In this document: positions 1 through 11,600 of the stretch, piece after piece
Numbering within the stretch: position 1 is the stretch's first letter
How the letters are laid out: each line of letters begins with the position of its first letter
From: Paraescarpia echinospica
Taxonomy: Eukaryota; Annelida; Polychaeta; Sabellida; Siboglinidae
Direction of reading: 5' to 3'
DNA length: 64,000 bases
NCBI GenBank assembly: GCA_020002185.1
Contig: CM034537.1
Span: forward strand, 71,213,585 to 71,277,584
Made by a program: the position numbers and the translations under genes
The notes under the pieces: generated by a model
What the model saw: the letters and a program-made list of their open reading frames with translations, nothing else
The model's database searches: none
Told to the model about the DNA's origin: nothing

Positions 1-1100
1 TGTAAACACTGTGAAAAGAAACAAATTGTGCAATAACAAAAACATAGCAGTATAACATAACATGTCCCAGCACAAAGCCAAAATAACTGTTGAACTGATG
101 TGTATATGTAACTGCATAGTTTACAATTTGGGGGCAAAACATAAAAATAAATTTTGATCATATGAAGTATTTCAGGGCAAAAAGCGATATATCGATAGAC
201 CCTATATGTAGGGCCTATCCATGTTGTTGGTGTTGAGACAACCAACAAGATTCTTGAGATTAGTATTTTATCCTCAGAGTTTAAATGGAGATTTGTACAT
301 AATGTTGGAATATCTTATGAATTGAAAATGAAAGAGAGAGAGAAAACAAAACATGAAAATTGATATTTATTGAATCTTTGTTAACTGGGATAACAAACCC
401 TATTACTTGAATTCATATTATATTACATCCTACTGTATATTTTCATTTCCATAAAAAACAGAACTCAATAAGTTAATCATTCCACATTACACGCCGTGCA
501 ACTGACCTGGTGCATCGAAAGGGCCGGTTCTTGCGGGTTTACCTCTACTATGACGTAACAATACCACGGGAATCTCAACACAAACGGATTTAAAATGTGA
601 TTTATTCAATAAATGTATTTTCTGTATGTTTTAATGTTGCCAATTAAATGTTGCTTACAATGTTATACGTTTATACTACTTTGTGCACACATGGAAATGG
701 ATTTTAGCTAGTGCCTTGTTTTTAGTTCCTTTAATGTAAAATATGACTTGCTCGCTTTCCACTACTCATTCCTGTACGGGTGAAATTTTAGAAATGGCAT
801 TTACCGTTTTTTGCCCTGAAACCCTCGATAATGGCATTTCAAAAATAGTTGTTTGCTTAAACAACTGAATGCATGTACATGCCATATTCCACTATGTTTT
901 GCCGTACATATTGTATTGTGTAGAAATATGGGGTAACATGCACGTATCCTACAAATTTGCATTAATTGTATATTTATGTTGCAAAATAGAATGATACGGC
1001 TTATGCACAACGCACAGCGATGTGAACACACAACACCGCACAACACAACTCTTCAACAAAGCACGCATCTTAAAGTTTACCAATTTGGTACAATTTTGAA
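1..1100. other. Intergenic, nothing recognised
   Basis: AT-rich sequence with no convincing gene. A short inverted pair sharing TTTCAGGGCAAAAA lies near 171 and 815, but no target duplication flanks it. No RNA gene or promoter could be supported. Confidence 0.5.
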
Positions 1101-1134
1101 TATTAATATTAATGTATCAAGCTCATAAAATGAA

Positions 1135-1370
1135 TTGCCTTCGAACATTCAAAGGTTATTTGTTATGAATGTTAACAAGCACTGTACACGAACACAAAAT
1201 CAATTTGTACGTATCCGTGCGTCAACCAATAGAAGGCACATGTCACTAATTGTCTATGGAACCAAACTGTGGAATCAATTGCATTTTAGCTTTATAGCAA
1301 TATTCGTTCACTGCACCGTTTAAAGCACGTTACAGAAAACAGTTACTTGAAAATAATTGTATGCAAACTT
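1135..1370 (+). mobile_element. Possible LINE reverse-transcriptase tail relic
   Basis: A short open frame reads like the extreme C-terminus of a LINE ORF2: an arginine-rich stretch, then YGTKLWNQL, then KARYRKQLLEN in another frame, matching the usual pattern of a G-x-x-LWN block followed by a final basic helix. No upstream RT motifs remain. If real, it is a 5'-truncated and frameshifted remnant. It could also be chance. Confidence 0.35.
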
Positions 1371-1439
1371 AATGTAGCGATGTACAGTATAATAATAATC
1401 TACCAAAGTAGATAGCCACATGCATATCGTTTATGATAG

Positions 1440-1483
1440 CCACACGCACGCACGCACGCAAGAACGCACGCACACACACATCA
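1440..1483. repeat. Simple repeat (ACGC)n/(AC)n
   Basis: A short interrupted tetranucleotide run (CACGCACGCACGC, then ACACACACA). The sequence from here to about 1950 is AT-rich and holds nothing else I recognise. Confidence 0.8.
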
Positions 1484-1956
1484 CTTGTGAAACTAAAAGA
1501 ATGTGATAAGCTGCTCCAACATATCAACAAAGGAGTAACATGGCTTCAACATTATTTTTACTTTTTTCAAAAGTAATTTTATTTAAATATTTCTCAAATT
1601 TTTCATCAAATTGCTTTGTATATTTAAGTTGTATACATTTGTATATTTCATTTGTATATTTAATTGTGCATTCATCGTGTTCGAATTGTTTGAAAAAACT
1701 ATTTGACTTGGCTTGACTTGAATGTTGTGCAACATATGTCCTGGTGATCATGCTTGCCTTTTTTGCAAGTTTCTTAATATCAGTTAAAGTTAGCCAGGCT
1801 TAACCATTGTCTAAAAAACTTTCTTTTCAACAACCGTCGCGCCCACCTGGAATGCTTGATGCTTGGTGCTGCTACCTCACGTAATCTAGACCGAAATTAA
1901 TCTAGATCCTCTCTGCACCATCCATTAGGTGGCGCCACAGTTATTAGCCCATTTCT

Positions 1957-2080
1957 CTGCGAAGATTTAACAAGATTTAACAAGATTGCCACCCAGAGAA
2001 TTAACTCTAGGTGGCAGGTGGACAAGGAAGCCCTTTGGCTTATCGAGAGTCCGACCCTTTTATCTATGTGTATCCCGCCC
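1957..2080 (-). mobile_element. CR1-like LINE 3' tail
   Basis: The reverse complement matches the 3' end of the CR1-like element at 38170-38281 almost base for base: the stop-proximal ATAAAAGGGT block, the CCTTGTCCACCTGCCA block, and the terminal tandem CTTGTTAAAT repeated twice. Only the last ~120 bp of the element is present, which is typical 5' truncation from target-primed reverse transcription. It ends about 180 bp upstream of the transporter start codon, so it sits in the promoter or 5' UTR zone of that gene. Confidence 0.8.
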
Positions 2081-2259
2081 GTCTGAGGTATGTGTCGAAG
2101 CATGATCGCGGCGTGATAGTGGGCTATTTTTGTGGCAATCCATAACGAGACTGCAGTGTAAGGGAGTTGACCTTCAGCAAGTGTGTTTGTGTTGCGTCAG
2201 AATTATTCGTTTGTACACCAATACTGGCAGTGTGTGGGTGCGAAACTGCGAAGTCAAAC

Positions 2260-2674
2260 ATGAGTCTCGATAAAGGCGACAACATGGCGTCAAATACGTC
2301 AAAACCTGACGCAATGGAAGACGTTGACGCCGAGAAAACGTGTTTCATAAACGGATCGGAAGAGATGTATCCCAGCGTTAAAATTGACTGTTCGAAGGAT
2401 TCGAGTATCAATAAGGCCCAGTTTACCGGGCTAACCAAACAAGAATTGATGGCGTTTGCTGACGATCCATTCTGGATGAAAATTCGCCGCTCACTTTTGC
2501 TGGTTTTCTGGGTGATTTGGTTCGCCATGCTCACTGCCGCTGTCCTTATTATTGTCTTAACACCGGGATGTCCTGAAGAACCTGAAATGACGTGGGTGCA
2601 GAAAGCAAACGTCTACCGGATCTTACCACGCTCCTTCCTCGATACAGATAACAACGGCATTGGCGACATTAACG
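2260..2674 (+). CDS. SLC3A1: Heavy-chain exon 1: cytosolic tail, membrane helix, start of ectodomain
   Basis: Encodes residues 1-138 and the first base of Gly139. It holds the acidic N-terminus, a hydrophobic segment ([13 protein letters not shown] onward), Cys104 in TPGC, and the first amylase block with [13 protein letters not shown]. The donor is ACG|GTAAGA. The frame is open further upstream but has no ATG before 2260. Confidence 0.9.
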
Positions 2675-5600
2675 GTAAGATGTTAGCCTTAGTAACGTTA
2701 ACCATTACCCCATACATATGTAAATGAGTGATTGGGGCGCGTTTGGTGGATTTACGCTGTCTTCTGAATGCGCTGCGCAATCTAGGGATGGCTTGTTGGC
2801 GCACCGATCTGTAGATCGCGCAGTGCAGTGTGCTCATATCAGATTAATAGAGTAACTTGCCTGGATAACTTGCCTGGATCTTCGGGTTTTAAAGTAAGGC
2901 TACAGCCTTGTGTACACCCGCCTTAGTTTATGCATCGTATTTTGATATTGAGAACGTGGCTTGTCTTGTTATTTTGTGCTTTTATTACAATTTAAACCTG
3001 TCCATCTTCAATTCTTTGTCGAGTTTTGTTTTGAAGGAGAGGATGTTTTCAGCGTTCACTGTTTGCTGAGAAAGGTTGTTCCAGTCTAGGAAGATGCGTT
3101 GTGAAAAGGAGTGTTTCCTAATATCAAGTCTGCTTGGTGTCTTATACAATTTTTTGTTGTGGCCTCGTGTGCGGTTTGTTGTGATCATGAAGAAGTCCTC
3201 TTGATTGATGTCGTCAATGCCATTGGTAATTCTGTAGACTTGGATCAGGTCTCCTCTTCTTCTTCGGTATGCCAGACTTGGTAAGTTAAGATGTTTCAGC
3301 CTGTCTTCATAGTTTAAGTTTCTTATTTCTGGGACCAGCTTGGTTGCTCTCCGTTGTGCTCTTTCAAGGGTGTTGATGTCTACGGCGTAGTGCGGGTTCC
3401 AGATGGAGTCAGCATAGTCGAGATGGCAGTCCCTAGAACAGCGCAGATGTCTTGCGAGGCTTAACATGATGTACAAAATTCAAAACGGCCTAGTCGACAT
3501 CCATGCCAGCCTTTACACAAAGCCAGCCCGTACCCACTGCGCCACAGAACTCTTAGCTGAGGGGCGCAGAGGACATCCGTTCCAATTAATGGTTCAACGT
3601 TCCCGAACACAGGCTTTCCAACATTCCTTTTTTATAGCCACAATAGTACCCTGGAATAACCTAACCGCCCAATCAGTTCAATCTCCCTCCCTAGATGCTT
3701 TCAAGCAGTGCCTTGCCAACACTGGCACAAACAATGTCTAACTAAGAGTGACCTCTGTTGTTTTAACTTGCACTCGCACATGATTTTATAAACAGTTACA
3801 ACCAGCACTGCACATATGCACACCCGGCGCACCCAACAAACACCATACCATCCACGAAGTCGTCAGTAATGACGGTAGTGGATTACCGGAAGAAGAAGAA
3901 GAAGATGTGGTCTCACTAGCGCTGTATATAATAATCGGAAGCTGCTACTGTCCAGATGTTTAAACGTGTGTTTGATGAGGCCTGTCATCTGGTTTGCCTT
4001 CTTTGCAATGGTGCCAATATGCTGTCGGAATTTTAGGGATCTGTCGAACGTTACACCGAGATCTTTTTCTGTTTCTGATGTGCTGTTGATTTCTGACACT
4101 TCCCCATCATTACTTGTCATCGTGTATGTGGTGTTAAGTTTCGGCTTGCCAAAAGTCAGATGTTTGCATTTCGATGGATTGAAATGTAACTGCCATTTCT
4201 CTGACCACGATGTTAGTTTGTTAATGTCTTCTTGTAATAGCTTTTTGTCCATTTCACACCTCACATCTCGATATATTTTTGTATCATCGGCGAAGATCTT
4301 GAGTCCACTGTTTATACCGTCTGGTAGATCGTTGATGAACAGGATAAATAGAATGGGGCCAAGGACACTTCCCTGAGGTATGTCACTTGTGACCTCTGCC
4401 CAATCTGATAGCTTCCCGTTTACCATTACCCTTTGTCTTTGTCCCGTTATGAAAGCTGCGATCCACGCTGCCACCTCTCCTTGGATGCCATACGCAGTTA
4501 GTTTTTTTGCAAGTCTTTTGTGTGGCACTGTATCGAAGGCTTTCGCAAAGTCAAGATATATTGTGTCTACACATCCGCCCGAGTCAATGGTGGTAGTCCA
4601 ATTCTCCATGACTTCTAGGAGTTGGGTGGTGCATGACCTGCCTGGTCTAAATCCATGCTGATCTTTGTGGAACATGTTGTTCGTAGTCATATGAGTCAGG
4701 AGATGGTCTCGAATAATGCTTTCCATAATCTTACATGCTATGCATGTCAAACTGATTGGCCGGTAGTTGGAAGCATGTCTTTTTGAGTTCTTCTTGTGTA
4801 GCGCTGTTACGTGTGCTGTCTTCCATTGAGCTGGGAGCACTCCATCCTTCAATGACCTGTTGAAGATCAAAAGGAGAGGCTCCACCAGTTAATTTCTCAG
4901 TTCATGTAGAACGTACTGGTGACATCTGTCTGGACCAGGTGACTTGTTTGTTTTTAAGTTGGTTAATTTAGCCAGGACTTCTTCTGCTGTGATTTCAATG
5001 CTGATCAGCAGGTTTCCATTATGTCTGTCTTCGAGTGTCGGAATTTCCGTCAGATCTTCGTGTGAGAATGCACTTGTGAAAAATTTGTTTAGTGTGTCTG
5101 CTTTCTCTTGGTCTGTTTTTGCTGTTGTGCCATCATCCAAGTCAAATTCACTCATGGCAGATCTAACCTTTCTTCCATCTTGGACATAACGCCAGAACAC
5201 CTTGGGGTTTTTGCTGACCTCTGTCGCAAGCTTCCGTTCAAAGTCTTTTCTAGCTTTCCTTACAGCACTGGTCGCAATGTTTCTCACACGTGAGTATTCA
5301 ACATAGTCTCTGTACTGTTTTGTCTCAGTGTACCTCTTCCAACTGTTGTACTTCTTTTTCACTTTCCTCATTGCATCGCTGTTCATCCACAAAGGCTTAA
5401 CTCTCTTTCCTGTCACTGTCTGTTTCTTTGGTATGTGTTTATCAACCAGGTCTGAGAGTGTGCTGTTCAGTTCTTGCCACATCTTGTCCACACTTAGGTT
5501 ATTCAGAGTCTCTTTCCAGTTTGTTTCTCTGAGTTTGCGCTTGATGTCAGTGTAATTGCCTTTTTCAAACTGGTAACTTGCCTTCTCTTCACTCATTGTA

Positions 5601-8600
5601 TCACAGTAGCAGTGGCATTCTATCTCAATGATTATGTGGTCACTTTTCCCTAGAGGTGGCTTCTGTTTTATGTTTTGTGCCATATTTTCATCATTGGTGA
5701 TTATCAGATCAAGAAGTGATGGTTCTTGATTTTGTCGATACCTGGTGGGGAAATTGACATGTAGGTGTAGAAAGCAGTCACTCAGGGTTTCGAGTAGTTC
5801 CGTTTCTAACGTGTAATGTTCTGGTACCGTCCATGTCTCCCAATCAATGTCTTTCATATTAAAGTCTCCGGTTATTAGGATATGTGTCACACATCGACTG
5901 TTGCAGGCTGTTTTGATCAACTGAAGGAGTGTATCGTTGTTTTCAGAGTCACTGTTAGGACTACGGTATACTACCCCTATCAGAAGTTTGTCCTTGTTTT
6001 TTAGACTGACTGTACACCAGGCAGATTCATTGAAGATGTCATCTGTGAGAGTCTCTTCTGGAATAGCTCTCAACCACTTTCTCACGTAAATTACAACCCC
6101 TCTACCTTCCAGGGTGTTTGGGAAAGCATCATAGCCATCTATGTCAATCATTTGTTTTGTTAGTGTTATGTCACTGGCTTTTGGGCAGACTTCGGTTACC
6201 GTGATAATATCTGGCATCTCACTAGCAATTAATGTCTTCAGCTCATCCAGTTTGTTAGTTAGTGTGTCAGCATTTGTTGACCAACATTTCAGTGTCTTTT
6301 TGCAGTCAATGTGCTGTGCTTCGTCATCAATAACTTGTGCATTTTGTTCCTCTCCTTGTGCTTGTGGTGCTTTGGTAAAAAAATTGTGCATGTGTTGAGG
6401 GTTTGGAACATCATTTTTTTGATTAAGTATTCCCTTCGTCTTCGGGGGCTCCTCGAAAGGGCTGATGGTTGGCTGCTTGATGTGTGGATCTTCGGTCATG
6501 GGTTGTTGTGTTGCCCATGTTTCCAGAAGTGCTACTTGCCCATTCTGATTGTGGTGTTGCATGTCTGGCTGTACCATGTGGAACATCTTGGTTGTTGTAT
6601 GGTCTTCTTTCTTTTTGGATGATCATCATTTTTGATGACAAGATCTGTCTCACCTTCATGCTTTCTTGTGGCAAGTAATAGTACTAGTTAGCTCAAGTTT
6701 GAACTGTTTGGAGTAAATCACCTAAGACCTAATACACATAGTCACATTGTGTGTTTACACTTAAGTTAAGATTAATGGATAGTTACAAGCTGGGCTTGAT
6801 TTTTTCCATATATTTATATGTCCTTTCCTTTGCATTGGCTTTCCAATATCTTATCTAATCTGGCCTTAAAGGCATTGGTTGTTGTGGCAGTTATAACATA
6901 TTTTTAAGTCATTCCAGTGTGTAACCACTCTGTCTCTGCTGCTGCTTTTTAGCATTGTAGAGATTGCTTCATATTGTTGGATGTCCACACATCTAGATCT
7001 TTCTCTGTATATTCGTCAAGTATTGTCTCTTCGTTATTACCAGTCATTGTGTACTGGTAGTGTGGGTTACTACTACTTGCACTTGCCAACATGGAATTTT
7101 AGTAGCCAATGTCTAATCCACTCACACAACTTGTTTATGTCCTGCTGTAAATTGTAATGCTGTATGATTGAAATCGGTCATCAAGACTCTCCAGATCTTC
7201 ATATCGTCTGCAAACATCCTAAATTCACTATCAACATGTTCCGGGATGTTATTTACATACACAAGAAAGGTCATGAGGTCATTGTTCAATTTGTTGTTTG
7301 CACGGCCGTTGTCTGTGGGCCAAGAATTGAAGAAATTTGAAAAACTGTAGAGTTGCGTCGAAGAAACACGGCAAATTTTTTTTTATCTAAAAGGTAACAA
7401 AGGCTAAACAAAATTCTCAGTATTATTTACTTGGATTAGATTTTGAGGTTGTTGTTGAATACATTTTGACTTTTGTTTTAACTCACAGGCATAACCAAGA
7501 AGCTGAACTACTTGCAAAGCGACCTGGGTGTTGATGCATTGTGGGTAAACCCTCTCTTCCCGTCCGACATGGTTTACGCAGGTTACAATGTCGTCAACCA
7601 CACTGCCATTGATGAACGCTATGGCACCATGAAAGACTTCGAGGATCTTGTCAAGGCAATGCACAAGAAAGGTTTGTGTTGCTGTCGCTATCAATATTTT
7701 GTTTTGCCTCCCACTGACAAAGGTTCACATCAGCCAGACCAGTAACTCAAAAGTTACTGCTTCTGCAGCAATGCTACTCCAGGTGCAGGTCTTAATTTTA
7801 CCAAGGACATTTCATGAGCATTTCTGGTGGCATATAAAACAACATCTAGTGACGAATAAGAAATATATTTATGTGTTGGCTATTATGACGAACTAGGTTA
7901 TTATTACCTGATTTGTAGGTTTAAACGGATTTCAGTTTGGTATGTTGAACTGAGATTCCTGGTTCTAGTACTATATTTAAATTGTTTGATTCATGTTGCA
8001 GACAGCTTGTCAGCCAATGAATCATTGAGTCTCGGAACATCCTTGGAGGGTGACTATTAATCACTATTAATTTAATAACGTTAACTATATATAAAGATTG
8101 CATTTCTCTGAATGCAGGAATGAAGTTAATCATCGATTTTGTGCCAAACCACACAAGCAAGAAACACATGTGGTTCAAGGAAAGTCGCAAGAGCAAGACG
8201 AACCCATATGCGAACTTCTACGTGTGGCATCCTGGCACTGTTAAGGGCACCGTGAAACAGCCGCCAAACAACTGGATGAGTTTATTATTTATGTGGCTCA
8301 TTAAAGTTGGACCATATTACAGTAACTTTGACTGTTGTCAACATTACTGATGCCGCAGACATCGATATCTGAAATTGACGGAAAATGACCTCAATACAAA
8401 CTGCTAAATGCAGTGTGATGTCGAGTTCATTTTGCTGAACACAACTCAGCTTATCTCCAAATAAACCCTATTCACCAAAAAAATAATTTTCAAAAGATAG
8501 CGAAAGCACATGTACCCTTGACCTTTATATAGCCTAGATCACCAGGTTAAACTGGTTAACTAATGTAAAAGTAGGATTTGACTGAGGTAAATGAAAGGCC

Positions 8601-11600
8601 TAGGAGCAGTGAGTTCACTGGGCTGTTTTGGCTCATTTGCGCAGTAAAGAGTTAAACAGGCATGGTCAGTTTAAAACGTCATGACATGAAGAACCAGCCA
8701 CTTGCAGTGATGTAGCTCATGAACCGAGTGCTGTGTTTGTTTGCCAGAGGAACATCTATGGTGGGTCTGCGTGGACCTTTGACGACCTGAGACAGGAGTT
8801 CTATCTGCACCAGTTTTTCCCTGACCAGCCGGACTTGAATCTACGTAACAAGGTGGTTGTCTCCGAACTGCAGGTGAGTTGTAGTAGACTCCAGTTTCTG
8901 TCTTGGTACTGCCATTATGCTGTCTGACTGACATAGCATTTACCATTGTAGCAAGCATTTGTATATCACTGGATGTGCTGACAGTAGAATTATTTATTAT
9001 AATTATTTTACCCTAAGACTGCATCTAATGGTACGGTTTGACCCTCAATGCACTTAGCTAATGTATCGGTCTCATTTCCTACTCTTGCAGATTGGCCGGG
9101 TTACAAGGAAACTGCGATACATATAATTGGAATTAACATGTACATAAAAAATGATTGTGGGTGAGGTGCTGCTGTCAGAAGTGGGTGAGATGCTGCTGTC
9201 AGAAGTGGGTGAGGTGCTGCTGTCAGAAGTGGGTGAGGTGCTGCTGTCAGAAGTGGGTGAGGTGCAGCTGTCTTACATGCCTATAACAGGGGTGCAGTTG
9301 CTTGGTGGTAGATCACCCATCTGAGTCGAGCTGACCAGACTTCATGTACACGTACAGACTTACTGCAGTGTCAAAACTTGTGCAGTTTCGTTCACCCCTC
9401 TCTGTCCAACTTTCAGAAGAGACTAAAGCCATTGGTACCTTCTACCTGGCGTCTAAAACGACCCAGTATTATGTAGATTTGATGTAGCAGATGGGGGGGT
9501 GCACCTCCATGTCTAACCATTTTTATGATGTTGGATATTTGTGTATGAATAGTCTTCGTGCATTAATTGCAGCATGGCTGAATGCTTCTCATAGAAGTCG
9601 AGATGGTGTTTGATTGAACAGGTCCGCCATGGAGTAAAGTGTAAAGCGCTTTGAGCAGTCCTAAGGACTGGATACTGTGCTATGTAAAAACTTGCACTTA
9701 CCTTTTTTATTGTGTGGCTTTAACAGAAAACCCTCAAGTTCTGGATGGAAAAGGGTGTAGATGCATTCCACCTTGCTCATGCTGACTACCTGTTTGAGAG
9801 TAAAAATCTTGATGCCAGTGAAGTGGTTGTCGACGTGACGGCTGCCAACAAGGTGGGTCAAAAGTCAGCTGATAGAGTTACACAAATAGGGCATCATAAA
9901 AGACAGTCGATGAATAGAAAACCATCATTGCCTAATTAAAAAACATACCCAGGCGTGGAGCCCTACTATCAAGGCAGGAATGTATGATAGCTATATCCCA
10001 GCTTACCAGGAATGTATGATAGCTATATCCCAGATTGCCAGGAATGTATGATAGCTATATCCCAGATTGCCAGGAATGTATGATAGCTATATCCCGGATT
10101 GCCAGGAATGTATGATAGCTACATCCCATATTGCCAGGAATGTATAATAGCTATATCCCGGATTGTCAGGAATGTATGATAGCTATATCCCGGATTGTTA
10201 GGAATATATGATAGCTATATCCCGGATTGCCAGGAATGTATAATAGCTATATCCCGGATTGCCAGGAATGTATGATAGCTATATCCCGGATTGTCAGGAA
10301 TGTATGATAGCTATATCCAGGATTGCCAGGAATGTATAATAGTTATATCCTGGATTGCCAGGAATGTATAATAGCTATATCCTGGATTGCCAGGAATGTA
10401 TGATAGCTATATCCCGGATTGCCAGAAATGTATGATAGCTATATCCCGGATTGCCAGGAATGTATGATAGCTATATTCCAGATTGCCAGGAATGCCATGT
10501 TTTAGTTGTGAGTTGACGACCATATTGGTTACAGAACTGGCAGAATGACCTATTTTAGTAGTTATTACAAATATGTGTATCATCCCTATACTTGTTGACT
10601 AATTGGTAGTGAAATCTTAATTTTGCAAGAGCTTTCTGACGTGTGTGAATGTGTGTGTTAAGGAACAGGTACTTGTGATTGCTCTTCATCAAGCATTGAT
10701 AAGCAACACAATTGTGAAACAATGTACTATAATTACTATAAAAGTAACCATTTCAAGTAGTAATAAATTATGATAACATTTAAAATGTTATGAAAGTAAC
10801 TAGTCTGTGTGGTGTTGTCCAGTAGTCATTTTGAAGGATGTTGTAATTGACAAATGTTTATTCAGGAGGCATCTTGTGACTGATGTTTTTTCTTCAGGAG
10901 GCATGTTGGAAATTGTGCCAATGTTCTGAAGGCATGTTGTAAATTATGTCAATGTTTGTGCAGGAAGCCTACAAAGACATGCACCACAACCTCACAAAAT
11001 ACCTGCCAGAAACATTCAAGATGGTGGGAGAGTGGAGCAAGTTTGTTCATTCTTACGAGTCCAACAAAATTGAGTAAGTTAAAATTCATGGCTGTTCACC
11101 CCTCTATTTCAAGAACTCTCTTGACCCTATCTCTTCTACCACCCTCTTCTGTTTTTTACTCTATCAATTTCACTCAGTTTTTGTGTGTCCTATTTCTAAT
11201 TTTTCTTCATTCTTATTTCCTAATTCCCGTATCTTCTATTTAAAGTATTGAGTGATTAGTTTATAACTGAAGACATTAATGACAGTTTTGGCATTATATA
11301 TAATTATATATATATATATATATAAAACATACTTGTTCTATTAACCGTACAGTACACTTCAAAATATTTGAGCCGCGAAAATATATCAAATTTTGTGTTG
11401 TAATAAGCGTACTGGTGTGTATACTGCACACCCTTTGTTTCCCGTGACTTCACTGTTTCACGCTACATGGCGATGCGTTTTCATCTTAGGCCACAATAAA
11501 ATATAGTTGTGTTTTCGGTAACATTGATTTTTAAAATAGGGTAGGTAGGTAGGAAAATATTTAAATTTTTAAACATTTTATTACGAAAACATTAGGGTAG

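Larger units (their letters stand above)
2846..6690 (-). mobile_element. CR1-like LINE, nearly full ORF2, in intron 1
   Basis: A minus-strand non-LTR retrotransposon with endonuclease and reverse transcriptase in one frame, then a 3' UTR ending near 2846 in two tandem CCAGGCAAGTTA units, the kind of short repeated tail CR1-clade elements use. ORF2 has a single in-frame stop and one later LINE insertion. The 5' end is near 6690, where an older LINE's 3' UTR begins. No ORF1 is present, so the copy is 5' truncated or starts close to ORF2. Confidence 0.85.

Noticed and set aside
171..828. Inverted TTTCAGGGCAAAAA pair suggesting a small hAT-like element
   Set aside because: Flanking 8-mers do not match and similarity ends after about 18 bases.
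9975..10497. CRISPR-like or tRNA-like periodic structure in intron 5
   Set aside because: Uniform 32-bp tandem units without spacers or cloverleaf features.
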